Source of the DNA: Clostridia bacterium | Lineage (GTDB): Bacteria > Bacillota > Clostridia > Oscillospirales > UBA644 | Direction of reading: 5' to 3' | DNA length: 34,228 nt | Assembly: GCA_017934975.1 (NCBI GenBank) | Contig: JAGBIM010000017.1 | Coordinates: 1-34,228 of the forward strand | Shown here: positions 1 to 7,273 of the stretch, piece after piece | How positions within the stretch are numbered: the first letter of the stretch is position 1 | Layout: every line of letters begins with the position of its first letter | The notes under the pieces: generated by a model | Told to the model about the DNA's origin: nothing | Database searches by the model: none | Seen by the model: only the letters and a program-made list of their open reading frames with translations | Made by a program: the position numbers and the translations under genes

Positions 1-213
1 GTAGAACCGTCCATGTCTTTGTAAGACGTCCGACCCAGAATATTCTGGTTCGTGTTCCGTAATTTTTACGAGTTTACTTCTCATTTGCTTTTTCCGATTT
101 TCCAAGCCCGAAGACTTGTTATTTCGGAATCAACAGGGTACTAAATTCACTGTTTAATTTTCAAGGTTCATCCGCGTCCCGCCGAGAGGAATTTCTCCCC
201 TTTTTTGAGGCGC
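1..213 (-). other. Untranslated leader, probably of an rRNA operon beyond the left edge
   Basis: No credible coding region is seen here on either strand. It is transcribed leftward from the promoter at 220-248. On the minus strand it contains a CTTGAAAATTAAACAGTG segment near 145-165, a type of sequence I associate with leaders and spacers of clostridial rRNA operons, plus a CCAGAATATTCTGG palindrome at 35-48 and a GTCTT/AAGAC stem at 15-27. The rRNA itself is not in the window, so the assignment is inference; a tRNA operon leader is the main alternative. Confidence 0.5.
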
Positions 214-219
214 TTGAGT

Positions 220-248
220 ATTATACCACAAATTCTTCCCTTTGTCAA
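220..248 (-). promoter_or_regulatory. Consensus sigma-A promoter firing left
   Basis: On the minus strand there is TTGACA (243-248), a 17-bp spacer and TATAAT (220-225), with TGTGG just before the -10 (extended -10). A perfect consensus fits a stable-RNA promoter for the leader at 1-213. Confidence 0.8.
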
Positions 249-413
249 CCCCTTTTTGAAAAAAAGTTTTTGTCCCAAACAAAGCGAAAAAACGCGCAAA
301 CCATTGATTTTATCACGTTTTTTGTGTGTTATACCATTTTGGTTTGATTTAATTTGTTAAAAATAAACATACATATCCGACCTTTCGCCCTTTCAGGCTG
401 TGCAATATGACAA

Positions 414-458
414 TGCAAAAAAACAAGAAATGCACCGCCCCAAGCCGAGAGCGGTGCA
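414..458 (-). terminator. Rho-independent terminator after the PHP gene
   Basis: On the minus strand an 8-bp perfect stem (TGCACCGC 451-458 with GCGGTGCA 431-438) is followed by a T-rich tract at 414-430. It lies about 35 bp after the stop codon of the PHP gene. Confidence 0.8.
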
Positions 459-491
459 AGCATGCGTATATTATATATTAGGAACGCAAAA

Positions 492-1199
492 TCATTCGCT
501 GACCGTTCCCGATTCCCGCCCGTCAATCGCCACGACGGGCGTCGCATCGCCGCAACGGACGGCTTCGCAGAAATCCGCAACCGTGCCAAAACGAACCGGC
601 GAATCAATCGCACACAGGAGGGGCTTACTGCCGTGGTAATCCGATCCGCCTGTAACGGCAAGACCGTAATTGCGTGCGTATTCGGCGGCGCGGTCGTTCT
701 GAAAATCGCTGCAGGAGCCGTTGAGAATCTCCACCGCGTCCACACTGCGGGGCATCAGGCGAATCAGATCAATATATTTCGCTTCCCGAAAGGGATGGGC
801 GTGTACCACGAATCCCCCTTCGGCACGGGCAAACTCACAGTACTGCCGAATGGGCATATCCATGATCTCGGGATGGGCCTTCAGCCAATCCTTCCCCAGA
901 CCGTAAGTGAGGATATCGTTTCCCTGATAGGAATTCTCAAATCCGAAAAACACCTGCAACCCAACCTTCTCCCCTTCGGCTTTTGCCATCTCATAGGGGC
1001 GGCAGTATTGCTCAATCGCCTCTTCCCACGGAATTTCCCGAAAAGGAACGGTGGTGCTGGGGTTATTAAAAAAATGTTCGGTGATAAAAATTCCCGCGTA
1101 CCCCATTTTCGCAAAGCGTTGCACCGCTTCCTCGGGAAGGACCTTGGAACAGCGGCTTCCCACGGAGGTATGAACGTGGGGATCGTACAGAAATGCCAT
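492..1199 (-). CDS. PHP-domain metal-dependent phosphoesterase
   Basis: This 235-residue protein carries the metal-ligand motifs of the polymerase-and-histidinol-phosphatase superfamily: H8-x-H10 after the first strand, E41-H42, E88 in GFEN, H133-x-H135 and D187-x-H189 near the C-terminus. Such stand-alone PHP proteins hydrolyse phosphoesters (histidinol phosphate, nucleotides or oligonucleotides) with divalent metals; the substrate cannot be told from sequence. No signal peptide is visible, so it should be cytoplasmic. The ATG has AAGGAA seven bases upstream. Its A is shared with the TGA stop of the upstream DUF896 gene, so the two genes are probably translationally coupled and use the promoter at 1434-1462. 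A terminator follows at 414-458. Confidence 0.85.
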   Translation of the reverse strand: MAFLYDPHVHTSVGSRCSKVLPEEAVQRFAKMGYAGIFITEHFFNNPSTTVPFREIPWEEAIEQYCRPYEMAKAEGEKVGLQVFFGFENSYQGNDILTYGLGKDWLKAHPEIMDMPIRQYCEFARAEGGFVVHAHPFREAKYIDLIRLMPRSVDAVEILNGSCSDFQNDRAAEYARNYGLAVTGGSDYHGSKPLLCAIDSPVRFGTVADFCEAVRCGDATPVVAIDGRESGTVSE

Positions 1200-1405
1200 C
1201 AGTCTTCCTTCTTTTCCACTTTCTTTTTGGTGCCGTCGGGATATTGTATATAGGTATTCTTCAGCGTCCCTTCCAGACTTGCCCGCATGGCGGCGCGATA
1301 TTCGTTGCGCAAAGCCTCCCGTTCCACCTTTTCTTCCTCGGTCAATTCGCGGACGCGGGAGATGCGGGTCAATTCGCTGATGCGATCCAATTTTTTCTGA
1401 TCCAT
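1199..1405 (-). CDS. DUF896 / UPF0291 small protein (YnzC-like)
   Basis: The 68-residue highly charged helical protein begins MDQKKLDRISEL and continues with a TEEEKVEREALRNEY segment, the pattern of the DUF896 (YnzC) family, which forms a short helical hairpin. Its biochemical role is unknown; in Bacillus subtilis ynzC sits in a LexA-controlled operon (family knowledge). The start at 1405 is chosen over longer in-frame extensions because AAAGGAGTG lies nine bases upstream and the promoter -10 is at 1434-1439. The final TGA overlaps the ATG of the PHP gene by one base. A 26-bp palindrome covers the -35 box, suggesting repression. Confidence 0.85.
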   Translation of the reverse strand: MDQKKLDRISELTRISRVRELTEEEKVEREALRNEYRAAMRASLEGTLKNTYIQYPDGTKKKVEKKED

Positions 1406-1433
1406 TGATAACACTCCTTTCGGATACCCACTG

Positions 1434-1480
1434 ATTATAGCAGAAAATCCGACGGATGTCAAGAAATTTTTCTTGACATC
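1434..1480 (-). promoter_or_regulatory. Promoter of the DUF896-PHP pair with palindromic operator
   Basis: On the minus strand TTGACA (1457-1462), 17 bp and TATAAT (1434-1439) form a consensus promoter. The -35 box lies inside a perfect palindrome at 1455-1480 with 12-bp arms (GATGTCAAGAAA / TTTCTTGACATC) around a 2-bp centre. This looks like an operator for a dimeric repressor. It does not match the Gram-positive LexA site pattern. Confidence 0.75.
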
Positions 1481-1510
1481 CTCAAAAAGCCGCAAGTTCC
1501 TACATAATAC

Positions 1511-1541
1511 AGGAAAACAGCGGAGCAAAAATACTCCGCTG
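1511..1541 (-). terminator. Probable terminator downstream of the isomerase relic
   Basis: An 8-bp stem (CAGCGGAG 1518-1525 with CTCCGCTG 1534-1541) is followed on the minus strand by TTTTCCTG. The T-tract is weak. It could have ended the gene whose 3' relic lies at 1552-1599. Confidence 0.5.
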
Positions 1542-1551
1542 CACAATATAG

Positions 1552-1599
1552 CAAAAGATCTGCGCAGATTTGGTCAAAGGTGTTGAGACCTACCGGCAC
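1552..1599 (-). pseudogene. 3'-end relic resembling the isomerase gene at 5387-6148
   Basis: On the minus strand one frame reads PVGLNTFDQICADLL, close to the last residues of the hydroxypyruvate-isomerase-like protein at 5387-6148 (PVESLKTFRQIYADLL). Over the last 12 codons I count 9 identical residues and 28 of 36 identical bases. The frame differs from that of the adjoining Rhs fragment and has no stop at the homologous place. I infer a fragment left by recombination; the match is short. Confidence 0.4.
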
Positions 1600-2114
1600 C
1601 AGGAAGGTTTATAATACCGGGCGTTGAGGTAGTACATACCCGTTTCGGTATCACGGTAATAGCCGCGATAACGGAAGGGGCTGTATTGCCCCAAGGTGTT
1701 CGCCATAGACCCCGTGATGCTGACGTGGCTACCCCAAGCATCATAGGAATAACGAACCACCAAAGTCCCTGCGGAATTGAAAATGCCGAGGATATCACCA
1801 AAAATGTTCTTGTAATAGTAATAATCCTGCCCGTTCCAGTTCAACCCGATGGGCGCACCGTTCTCGTCGTAGTAATAATAGAGCTGATGGGTTACGGTGC
1901 CGTATTCGTCCTTGCGGGTTTCTGCGACGATGGTGCTGCCGTCCAGAACGTAGTGCACGGTTTCGGTAATTTGTCCGTATTCTTCCCGAACCTTATCCGT
2001 GCGGATTCCGTCGGAATTGTAGGAATAGTTGTGGAGAACATCGCTGCTGAAGTAGGAGGTCAGTTCTCGGCGTTCCCTTAATTTTATTTTATCACATTTT
2101 CCAAATCTTGTCAA
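1590..2114 (-). pseudogene. Rhs/YD-repeat core fragment
   Basis: The translated stretch holds YD-repeat-like segments (NYSYNSDGIRTDK, YSYDAWG) and most of an Rhs core terminus (SPFRYRGYYRDTETGMYYLNARYY). In Rhs and WapA-type polymorphic toxins this motif is followed by the variable toxin tip. Here it stops five residues later, next to the isomerase relic. Only about 150 residues survive of proteins normally over 1000 long. There is no good start: the frame opens at a TTG that is itself the -35 TTGACA of a promoter-like sequence (2086-2114, with TAAAAT at -10). I read it as a truncated, probably non-functional remnant or displaced C-terminal cassette. Confidence 0.75.
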
Positions 2115-2131
2115 TATACACGCTATAATTC

Positions 2132-2164
2132 CAAAAAGAATCAGCCAGTCATAAGACTGGCTGA
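2132..2164 (-). terminator. Rho-independent terminator of the 2216-2791 lipoprotein
   Basis: A 10-bp perfect stem (TCAGCCAGTC 2141-2150, loop ATAA, GACTGGCTGA 2155-2164) is followed on the minus strand by ATTCTTTTTGG. It lies about 50 bp after the lipoprotein stop. Confidence 0.8.
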
Positions 2165-2215
2165 ATGTGTGACATCAAAGTTTGCTAATAATTAATATTT
2201 TGCAACAACCTATAT

Positions 2216-2791
2216 TCATGAAATGGGCATCCCCGTCGTCCCGTCAAAGACATCCCCCGTTACGGCGTGAATGGCGTACGTAGCCACGGTGTAACGCATA
2301 TAGGACTCGTCTCCTTCGGGCAACTGGGTTGGGAACGTATACGCTTGTACAGTCATTAAAGGAACGCCGGAATCATCAAAGGTATACCCCACCTCGTCAT
2401 AATACACCTCATATTCAGGTGTTCCGATGAGTTTTTTTCCAATCTGCAGGGCTTCTTCTTTTGTCAAAAGAGAATACTCCTGAACCGCCTCATTCTGAGG
2501 TTGAACGGTGAACAATCGGGTTATCGTTCCGCTTTTGTCCTCTTCATACACAATATAAAACAACCCTTTGTCAAGGAACTTGCAGGGGTAATCATACACC
2601 ATTTTGAGGGAAACACCTTCATCGTTTGCAAAGTTTTTCACCTTTTCCAACGCTTGTTCGGAAGTGATTCTTTCGATTGTTTCGGGAGTTGTTTCCGAAT
2701 TTGAATCATCGGTAGGATTTTGCATTTCCGCACAACCGCCCAAAGAAAGAACTATAGCGAGAAATAGGAAAATACTAAAAACTTTTTTCAT
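2216..2791 (-). CDS. Lipoprotein of unknown function
   Basis: The 191-residue product starts with a lysine-flanked hydrophobic signal and a lipobox LGGC, so it should be lipidated at about Cys-20 and anchored outside the membrane. After a Ser/Thr/Glu-rich linker there are two stretches, SEQALEKVKNFANDEG and TKEEALQIGKKLIG, each followed by beta-like sequence. This faintly recalls PepSY-like repeats, but I do not assign the family. AAGGAGG lies six to seven bases before the ATG. A consensus promoter at 2973-3001 would give a leader of about 180 nt. Confidence 0.75.
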   Translation of the reverse strand: MKKVFSIFLFLAIVLSLGGCAEMQNPTDDSNSETTPETIERITSEQALEKVKNFANDEGVSLKMVYDYPCKFLDKGLFYIVYEEDKSGTITRLFTVQPQNEAVQEYSLLTKEEALQIGKKLIGTPEYEVYYDEVGYTFDDSGVPLMTVQAYTFPTQLPEGDESYMRYTVATYAIHAVTGDVFDGTTGMPIS

Positions 2792-2972
2792 AAAAAAGCC
2801 TCCTTATTTCCAGTTGTACAACATTATTATATTCCAAAGTTTACTACCATAATCAGAACTCGGACAATATCCTGTTGGTCCAATCAAAAACACAATATCT
2901 TTTAATAGGAGTTGTAGCAAGGGACCATAGCGTAAGTTTTGCAGCAATTTTGTATACTTATCTTATACTGTA

Positions 2973-3001
2973 ATTATACCACGTACATACGATTTTGTCA
3001 A
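2973..3001 (-). promoter_or_regulatory. Promoter of the 2216-2791 lipoprotein
   Basis: Minus-strand TTGACA (2996-3001), 17 bp, TATAAT (2973-2978). The -35 overlaps the stop codon of the upstream membrane-protein gene. The transcript leader to the ATG at 2791 would be about 180 nt. I see no clear riboswitch fold in it. Confidence 0.75.
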
Positions 3002-3519
3002 TGATTCAGTTCTTTTTTCAGGTTGATCTTCTTCTTTCGATCAAAATAAAGCAAGCACAAAATTCCCAGAATAAATACAAAACAAAAAACTATTTCGACG
3101 GTTCTGATTTCAGACCAGACCGGATGCATGGCTGCATTATAATCATCCAAAGAAAAGATCGTACAAGAATCCGTTCTAAGAGCCAAAATCGAAAGGAAGG
3201 GACCGGTTTTCAATAATGCTTCGGAATCGGGGCTTATCCGAAATTGAATCTTTGTGCCCTCTGACAAGCAAGAAAGATCTTCGGACTTCAAGGTTTCGAA
3301 AACATGAGGGAAAACGTAAAGCGGGGCGTCAAACTCTTGCGTGTAGATATAAAGATAGTTTTTGTTTTCAGAAACCTTCTCGGTTATGTATTTTACGGTT
3401 GCCGTTTTTTCTAAAGTAGAAACTTCAGTTTGCTTATCCTCATTTTGATCCGAAAGAAGCAAACAAACGGTTCCGACCAATAATATTGATAAGATAATTA
3501 TTGCTATTCTTCTCATCAT
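2998..3519 (-). CDS. Small membrane protein with two membrane segments, unknown function
   Basis: A 173-residue protein with an N-terminal membrane helix (IAIIILSILLVGTVCLLL), an external region of about 110 residues predicted as mostly beta, and a second helix (IVFCFVFILGILCLLYF) before a basic tail. I do not recognise the family. The start at 3519 is preferred over a longer frame because GGAGGA lies nine bases before this ATG, whereas the upstream ATG pair at 3538-3543 has no ribosome binding site. Its upstream neighbour ends at 3553, so it is probably third in an operon with the leucine-rich protein and the 124-residue protein. Confidence 0.65.
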   Translation of the reverse strand: MMRRIAIIILSILLVGTVCLLLSDQNEDKQTEVSTLEKTATVKYITEKVSENKNYLYIYTQEFDAPLYVFPHVFETLKSEDLSCLSEGTKIQFRISPDSEALLKTGPFLSILALRTDSCTIFSLDDYNAAMHPVWSEIRTVEIVFCFVFILGILCLLYFDRKKKINLKKELNH

Positions 3520-3552
3520 CCGGGAAGTCCTCCGCTGCATCATTCGATATTC

Positions 3553-3927
3553 TTATTCGTTGTCATCAATCGTCACATGCTCTGCAACAATGTGGTATTC
3601 GTCGTCGCAGAACATATAAAAGACAATGTGAAGGAAGCCCTGGGTCTTCTTTTCATGAACGGAGACAATCGAGTCTTTTTCATCAATACCCAAAGACAAA
3701 ATTTCTTGTGGCGATCCCACTTCCGTTCCTTTTGTAAAAAGAAAGGTTTGAACCCCTTCAAAAAGAAAATTAATTGACTTATCAAATATTCTATTTCTTG
3801 TATTAATTTTAACGGTTGCCGATTGAAAATCAGGATAAATCTCTGTTATCGATGCGTCGTGGATACAACTTCTATACATTAGGTCTTTTAAAGAATCAAT
3901 TTCAAGGATAGTAAATGTTTTTTTCAT
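3553..3927 (-). CDS. Small beta-rich protein of unknown function, immunity-like
   Basis: This 124-residue protein has no signal peptide or membrane helix. Its pattern, HDASITEI early, alternating strands and a LFEGVQTFLF segment, recalls small beta-rich proteins often annotated as immunity proteins beside polymorphic toxins. That is an impression, not a family assignment. Its ATG lies inside the end of the leucine-rich-repeat gene (26-base overlap) with GAGGTG upstream, which suggests coupled translation. The nearby Rhs core fragment would fit an old toxin/immunity locus, but no toxin tip is visible. Confidence 0.6.
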   Translation of the reverse strand: MKKTFTILEIDSLKDLMYRSCIHDASITEIYPDFQSATVKINTRNRIFDKSINFLFEGVQTFLFTKGTEVGSPQEILSLGIDEKDSIVSVHEKKTQGFLHIVFYMFCDDEYHIVAEHVTIDDNE

Positions 3928-5350
3928 AGCATTTCACCTCTTTTTTTCGGAGAAGGAGACATAAAACCGTCGCACCGCCCAAAAGAACCGTTGCCGCAGA
4001 GCCCACGATGATCCAAAGGGATAGGCTTGATAAAACGGAGTCCTCCTCCGTCAGATCGGAAGAGGTGTCCTCCGATTCTTCGTAAAACTCATCCACCCGA
4101 ACACCACGCCAGAAAGAACGCTCCTGCGGGAACGGAAAATAAAAAACCAATTCTTCGGGGACACGGGAAAAGAGACCGAAAAACCGAGTCCAATGAACGT
4201 CAAAATCAAAAACCTGCCCTCGATCCACATCCGGAAACTCCTCGCAATAAAACCAGACGGATTGCAAAGAGCTGCAACCAAAAAACGTATCCGTATAGAG
4301 CTGCGTCACGTTTTTCGGAATATCCAAAGATTCCAAGGAACTGCAAAAGGCGAACGCCGCATCGCCCACGGTCACAAGGCTGTCCGGAAGATTCACCGTA
4401 GTCAGTGCAAAGCAATGAATAAACGCCATGGGGGGAATCTCCTCCACGCCCTCCGGGATGGTGACCGAGGTTAATTTTCCCACTTCGGAAAAAGATTTCG
4501 TCACATCATAATCAATCGATTTCGATCCTTCCGCAAAGACTACGTTCTGTATATTACCACTTCCCTCAAAGAGTTTTTCTCCGAGGTTTTCAAAGCTACC
4601 GGGGAGAACAACGTCGGTCAAGGAGGCGTTGTAAGCCAAAGCAGCATACCCTATAGAGGTAACGCTGCTCGGAATCGTGCACTTCGTCAGTGCGGAGCAA
4701 TCGGAAAAGGCGGAAACCCCGATGGTTGTCACACTATCGGGAACGACGATTTCGGTAATACTGTCCTGCCCGAAAAAAGCAAAATCCTTCACCGTTTTAA
4801 CCCCATCCGGAATAACAAGTTTTGTGATCGTTTCTCCGTTCACAACGAAATTTTCCGCTTCAAAGGGAGTGGCACGGTAATTTTCAAACTCAATATTGCA
4901 CCATGCGGCAAGGTCGGGAACGTAAACGTACCGCAACTCCTCACACATAAAAAAGGCGTCTTCTCCCACGAAGGTGACCCCTTTTCCGAAGGTAATGCTT
5001 TTCAATGCGGGGCAACTGGAAAAAGCACTGCTTCCGATATAAGTCACGCTGTCGGGGATGGTAATGGTCCGCACCAGACGACAGCCCATAAAGGCATATT
5101 CATCAATCTTCGTAACGGGACATCCTCCAAGCTCTTCCGGGATCTCCACCCCACCGGCTGTCCGCTCCGAACAGGAAACGATCGTTGCTTCTCCGTCGGA
5201 AACGGTATATTGCAATCCCGAATGCCAATAAACCAATTGGTTGGATTTATAAGAAGCGGCGGCACGGTGGGAAAAAAGAAGACCGCAAAGGAGCAGCAAC
5301 ACCGCCGTAACGAACAAAACGAGAAGGGGACGCAATGCTTTTCGGCTCAT
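3902..5350 (-). CDS. BspA-like leucine-rich-repeat surface protein
   Basis: A 482-residue exported protein: signal peptide (about 1-32, ending HRAAA), a series of LRR_5/BspA-type repeats of the form IPxSVTxIGxxAFxxC from about residue 70 to 390, then a Ser/Glu/Asp-rich linker and a C-terminal membrane helix at about 443-466 followed by RKKE. There is no LPXTG motif, so the helix is the likely anchor. Repeats of this type mediate adhesion or protein binding in gut and oral bacteria (family knowledge). A DLAAWCNIEF insert also found in the two large paralogs at 28406-32704 ties the three together, but this one lacks their Cys-pair segment. AAAGGA precedes the ATG. It starts the operon with the next two minus-strand genes. 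Confidence 0.85.
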   Translation of the reverse strand: MSRKALRPLLVLFVTAVLLLLCGLLFSHRAAASYKSNQLVYWHSGLQYTVSDGEATIVSCSERTAGGVEIPEELGGCPVTKIDEYAFMGCRLVRTITIPDSVTYIGSSAFSSCPALKSITFGKGVTFVGEDAFFMCEELRYVYVPDLAAWCNIEFENYRATPFEAENFVVNGETITKLVIPDGVKTVKDFAFFGQDSITEIVVPDSVTTIGVSAFSDCSALTKCTIPSSVTSIGYAALAYNASLTDVVLPGSFENLGEKLFEGSGNIQNVVFAEGSKSIDYDVTKSFSEVGKLTSVTIPEGVEEIPPMAFIHCFALTTVNLPDSLVTVGDAAFAFCSSLESLDIPKNVTQLYTDTFFGCSSLQSVWFYCEEFPDVDRGQVFDFDVHWTRFFGLFSRVPEELVFYFPFPQERSFWRGVRVDEFYEESEDTSSDLTEEDSVLSSLSLWIIVGSAATVLLGGATVLCLLLRKKEVKCYEKNIYYP

Positions 5351-5386
5351 TTTAATTTCCTTTCTTAAACGAATAGAACAAACGAA

Positions 5387-6148
5387 TTACAGCAGATCCG
5401 CGTAGATTTGGCGGAAGGTTTTGAGGCTTTCCACGGGGTCCAGCAGGGGGCCGTATTCCAGACCGCAGGCGCCTTGGTAGCCCGCGTCGGCGACGGCTTT
5501 GAGGATCACGTGATAGTCACTCTCCCCGTACTGCAGCTCGTGGCGGCCGGGATGCCCCGCCGAATGGAGATGGGCGATGCAATCGAGATTTTTCGTCAGA
5601 TTGGGGATGATGTTCCCTTCGGAAATCTGCTGGTGATAAATATCGTACACCACCTTCACGCAGGGGTGGTCCACTTCGCGGACGATGTCAAAGCCCTCCG
5701 GGGAGGAAACGAGATAATAACCGGGATGGTTGACCAGCACGTTCAAGGGTTCGATCATCACCGTGACCCCGTAGGTGTCCAAGATGGGCTTGGCCTGCTT
5801 CAGAGTCTCCACGATGGCTTCGTGCTGAAATCCCCGCTCCGCACCCGTGTCGGGGCCCACTTGGGTGATCAGTTTTCCAACGCCCATTTGCCGGGCGGCG
5901 ATGCAGGATTCCTTCAACCCATCCAGCCACAGAGAGCGGTATTGGGGGTCGGTCATACGGAATTCCGTAGTGCACATACTCAAAAATTCCACGCCCGTTT
6001 CGGCACAGACGGCACGGACGGCCTCGGCATTCAGATCCTTCCAATTATAAGTCTCCACCGCATCGAAGCCCAGAGAAGCCACGGTGCGCACCGCCTCGGC
6101 AAAATCAACCTTCTTAAAAAAGCAGGGAATGGGAACACAAAAACGCAT
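5387..6148 (-). CDS. Hydroxypyruvate-isomerase-like TIM-barrel enzyme
   Basis: This 253-residue protein belongs to the AP-endonuclease-2/sugar phosphate isomerase TIM-barrel superfamily. It shows features typical of hydroxypyruvate isomerases (Hyi): MIEPLN followed by HPGYYL, VYDIYHQQ, HLHSAGHPGRHE and a late GLEYG. These give the usual metal ligands E133, D169, His near 199 and E231. The enzyme would interconvert a small hydroxy-keto acid or sugar in the cytoplasm; the true substrate is uncertain because the superfamily is broad. The ATG at 6148 is preferred over one nine bases upstream because AAAGGA is correctly spaced only for it. It lies 48 bases after the NERD gene and 36 before the leucine-rich gene. 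Relics resembling its 3' end occur at 1552 and 7124. Confidence 0.8.
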   Translation of the reverse strand: MRFCVPIPCFFKKVDFAEAVRTVASLGFDAVETYNWKDLNAEAVRAVCAETGVEFLSMCTTEFRMTDPQYRSLWLDGLKESCIAARQMGVGKLITQVGPDTGAERGFQHEAIVETLKQAKPILDTYGVTVMIEPLNVLVNHPGYYLVSSPEGFDIVREVDHPCVKVVYDIYHQQISEGNIIPNLTKNLDCIAHLHSAGHPGRHELQYGESDYHVILKAVADAGYQGACGLEYGPLLDPVESLKTFRQIYADLL

Positions 6149-6196
6149 GACAAACATCCTTTCTCTCTATAATAAATTGACAATAACTATTACATT

Positions 6197-7054
6197 TCAC
6201 GGTGTTCCCAACCGAATCTTGTCCACCCGGCAAAGAGGAAAGGATTTCACGTAACCGTTTTCCTCCATAAGAAGGGATCCGTTTTCCACAATGATCCGAT
6301 GAAGGCGTTCGTCGGCCGTCAAAATCGCCAGCTCATCGTAAGCCCAACAGTGCGTGATCGAGATCGAACGGATTTCACGCCGCGTCAAAACGCCGGCAGG
6401 GGTAGAAAACCGCAACGATTCTTCGCAAACAATTCCTTTTCGGACGCAGCCTCCTCCGTTTGCATACAAGGAGTCGGCAGCGACGCAGCAATCAAAAAAA
6501 CGCGCTGCCTCGCGGGGATCCGAAGTCCGCCCTTCCTCCGTTATATAAGAAAGAAGGTGGGAAATCTTACAAAACCAAACCTGCCCCTCTCCCACGGAAA
6601 CCCGATCGGCATCTTCAAAAAAGACGATGGGATTCACCCAGGCACGATGAGGATTTTGCTTGCGCAGCAAATAGATCCCCCGGGAAAGCTGTTTAAACGG
6701 GGATCGGTGCCGTTCACAATGAATCTCCCCCGTCCAGCGGTCGCATTTTTTCTGAACAAATCCGCTTTCGGATTCGTACAGATCGCCCTTCCACCGTTTC
6801 ACCTCAATCGCGAACAATTTATTCTGATATAAAACAAGACAATCCAGCTCCGCAGTTCCCTCTGCAGACTGAATCAAAATGTTCTGCTTGATTTTACACG
6901 CAGGCAGACGCAGTTGCAACGTTCGGACAAGGGTATCCTCGCCGATCTCCCCGTACCGTTTTGCTTCGGAGTTATTCGGAAGAGAAGGTGTCAGGAGCCG
7001 AATAAAACCGATTTCGAGTTTATGAAAAAAACTACGAATTCCCACAATGCACAC
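6197..7054 (-). CDS. NERD-domain (nuclease-related) protein
   Basis: A 285-residue protein whose N-terminal half matches the NERD domain: GEIGEDTLVRTL near residue 35, then E69-L-D71-CLVLYQNKLFAIE84-V-K86-RWKG, a PD-(D/E)xK-like active site with D71, E84 and K86. NERD proteins are thought to act on DNA, though cellular roles are mostly unknown. The C-terminal half (about 190-285) is beta-rich, contains three Cys and is not recognised. Translation starts at a GTG with AAGG a few bases upstream; a second GTG three codons later is possible. A consensus promoter lies at 7075-7103. Confidence 0.75.
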   Translation of the reverse strand: MCIVGIRSFFHKLEIGFIRLLTPSLPNNSEAKRYGEIGEDTLVRTLQLRLPACKIKQNILIQSAEGTAELDCLVLYQNKLFAIEVKRWKGDLYESESGFVQKKCDRWTGEIHCERHRSPFKQLSRGIYLLRKQNPHRAWVNPIVFFEDADRVSVGEGQVWFCKISHLLSYITEEGRTSDPREAARFFDCCVAADSLYANGGGCVRKGIVCEESLRFSTPAGVLTRREIRSISITHCWAYDELAILTADERLHRIIVENGSLLMEENGYVKSFPLCRVDKIRLGTP

Positions 7055-7074
7055 CTGCCTTTTGTATTCATCTT

Positions 7075-7103
7075 ATTATAACATAGGATCAAACGGATGT
7101 CAA
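7075..7103 (-). promoter_or_regulatory. Promoter of the NERD gene
   Basis: Minus-strand TTGACA (7098-7103), 17 bp, TATAAT (7075-7080), with an extended -10 (TATGT). The leader is about 15 nt. Confidence 0.8.
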
Positions 7104-7123
7104 GAAGAAAACCGTGCAGATTC

Positions 7124-7160
7124 TTATAACAGATCGGCATAAAATCGGAGGTTTTTTCTG
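7124..7160 (-). pseudogene. Second possible isomerase 3'-end relic
   Basis: On the minus strand this stretch ends NLRFYADLL-stop, against TFRQIYADLL-stop of the gene at 5387-6148. The DNA shares AAAACCT, CCG, TA, GC, GATCTG and the TAA in order, with small gaps. Upstream of it the sequence is unrelated and holds the promoter of the plus-strand gene. It is short, so chance similarity is possible. Confidence 0.3.
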
Positions 7161-7213
7161 CCGTGGGGAGAAAGATTTTTTTGCAGATACGGGGATTTTT
7201 GCGGTTTAAAATC

Positions 7214-7242
7214 TTGACAGAAGAAAAAAAGTGTGCTATACT
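7214..7242 (+). promoter_or_regulatory. Promoter of the 7274-8068 isomerase gene
   Basis: TTGACA (7214-7219), 17 bp, TATACT (7237-7242), with TGTGC before the -10. The leader is about 25 nt. Confidence 0.8.
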
Positions 7243-7273
7243 GAAGAAAATCTGAAAAAAGCGAGTGTTTTTT

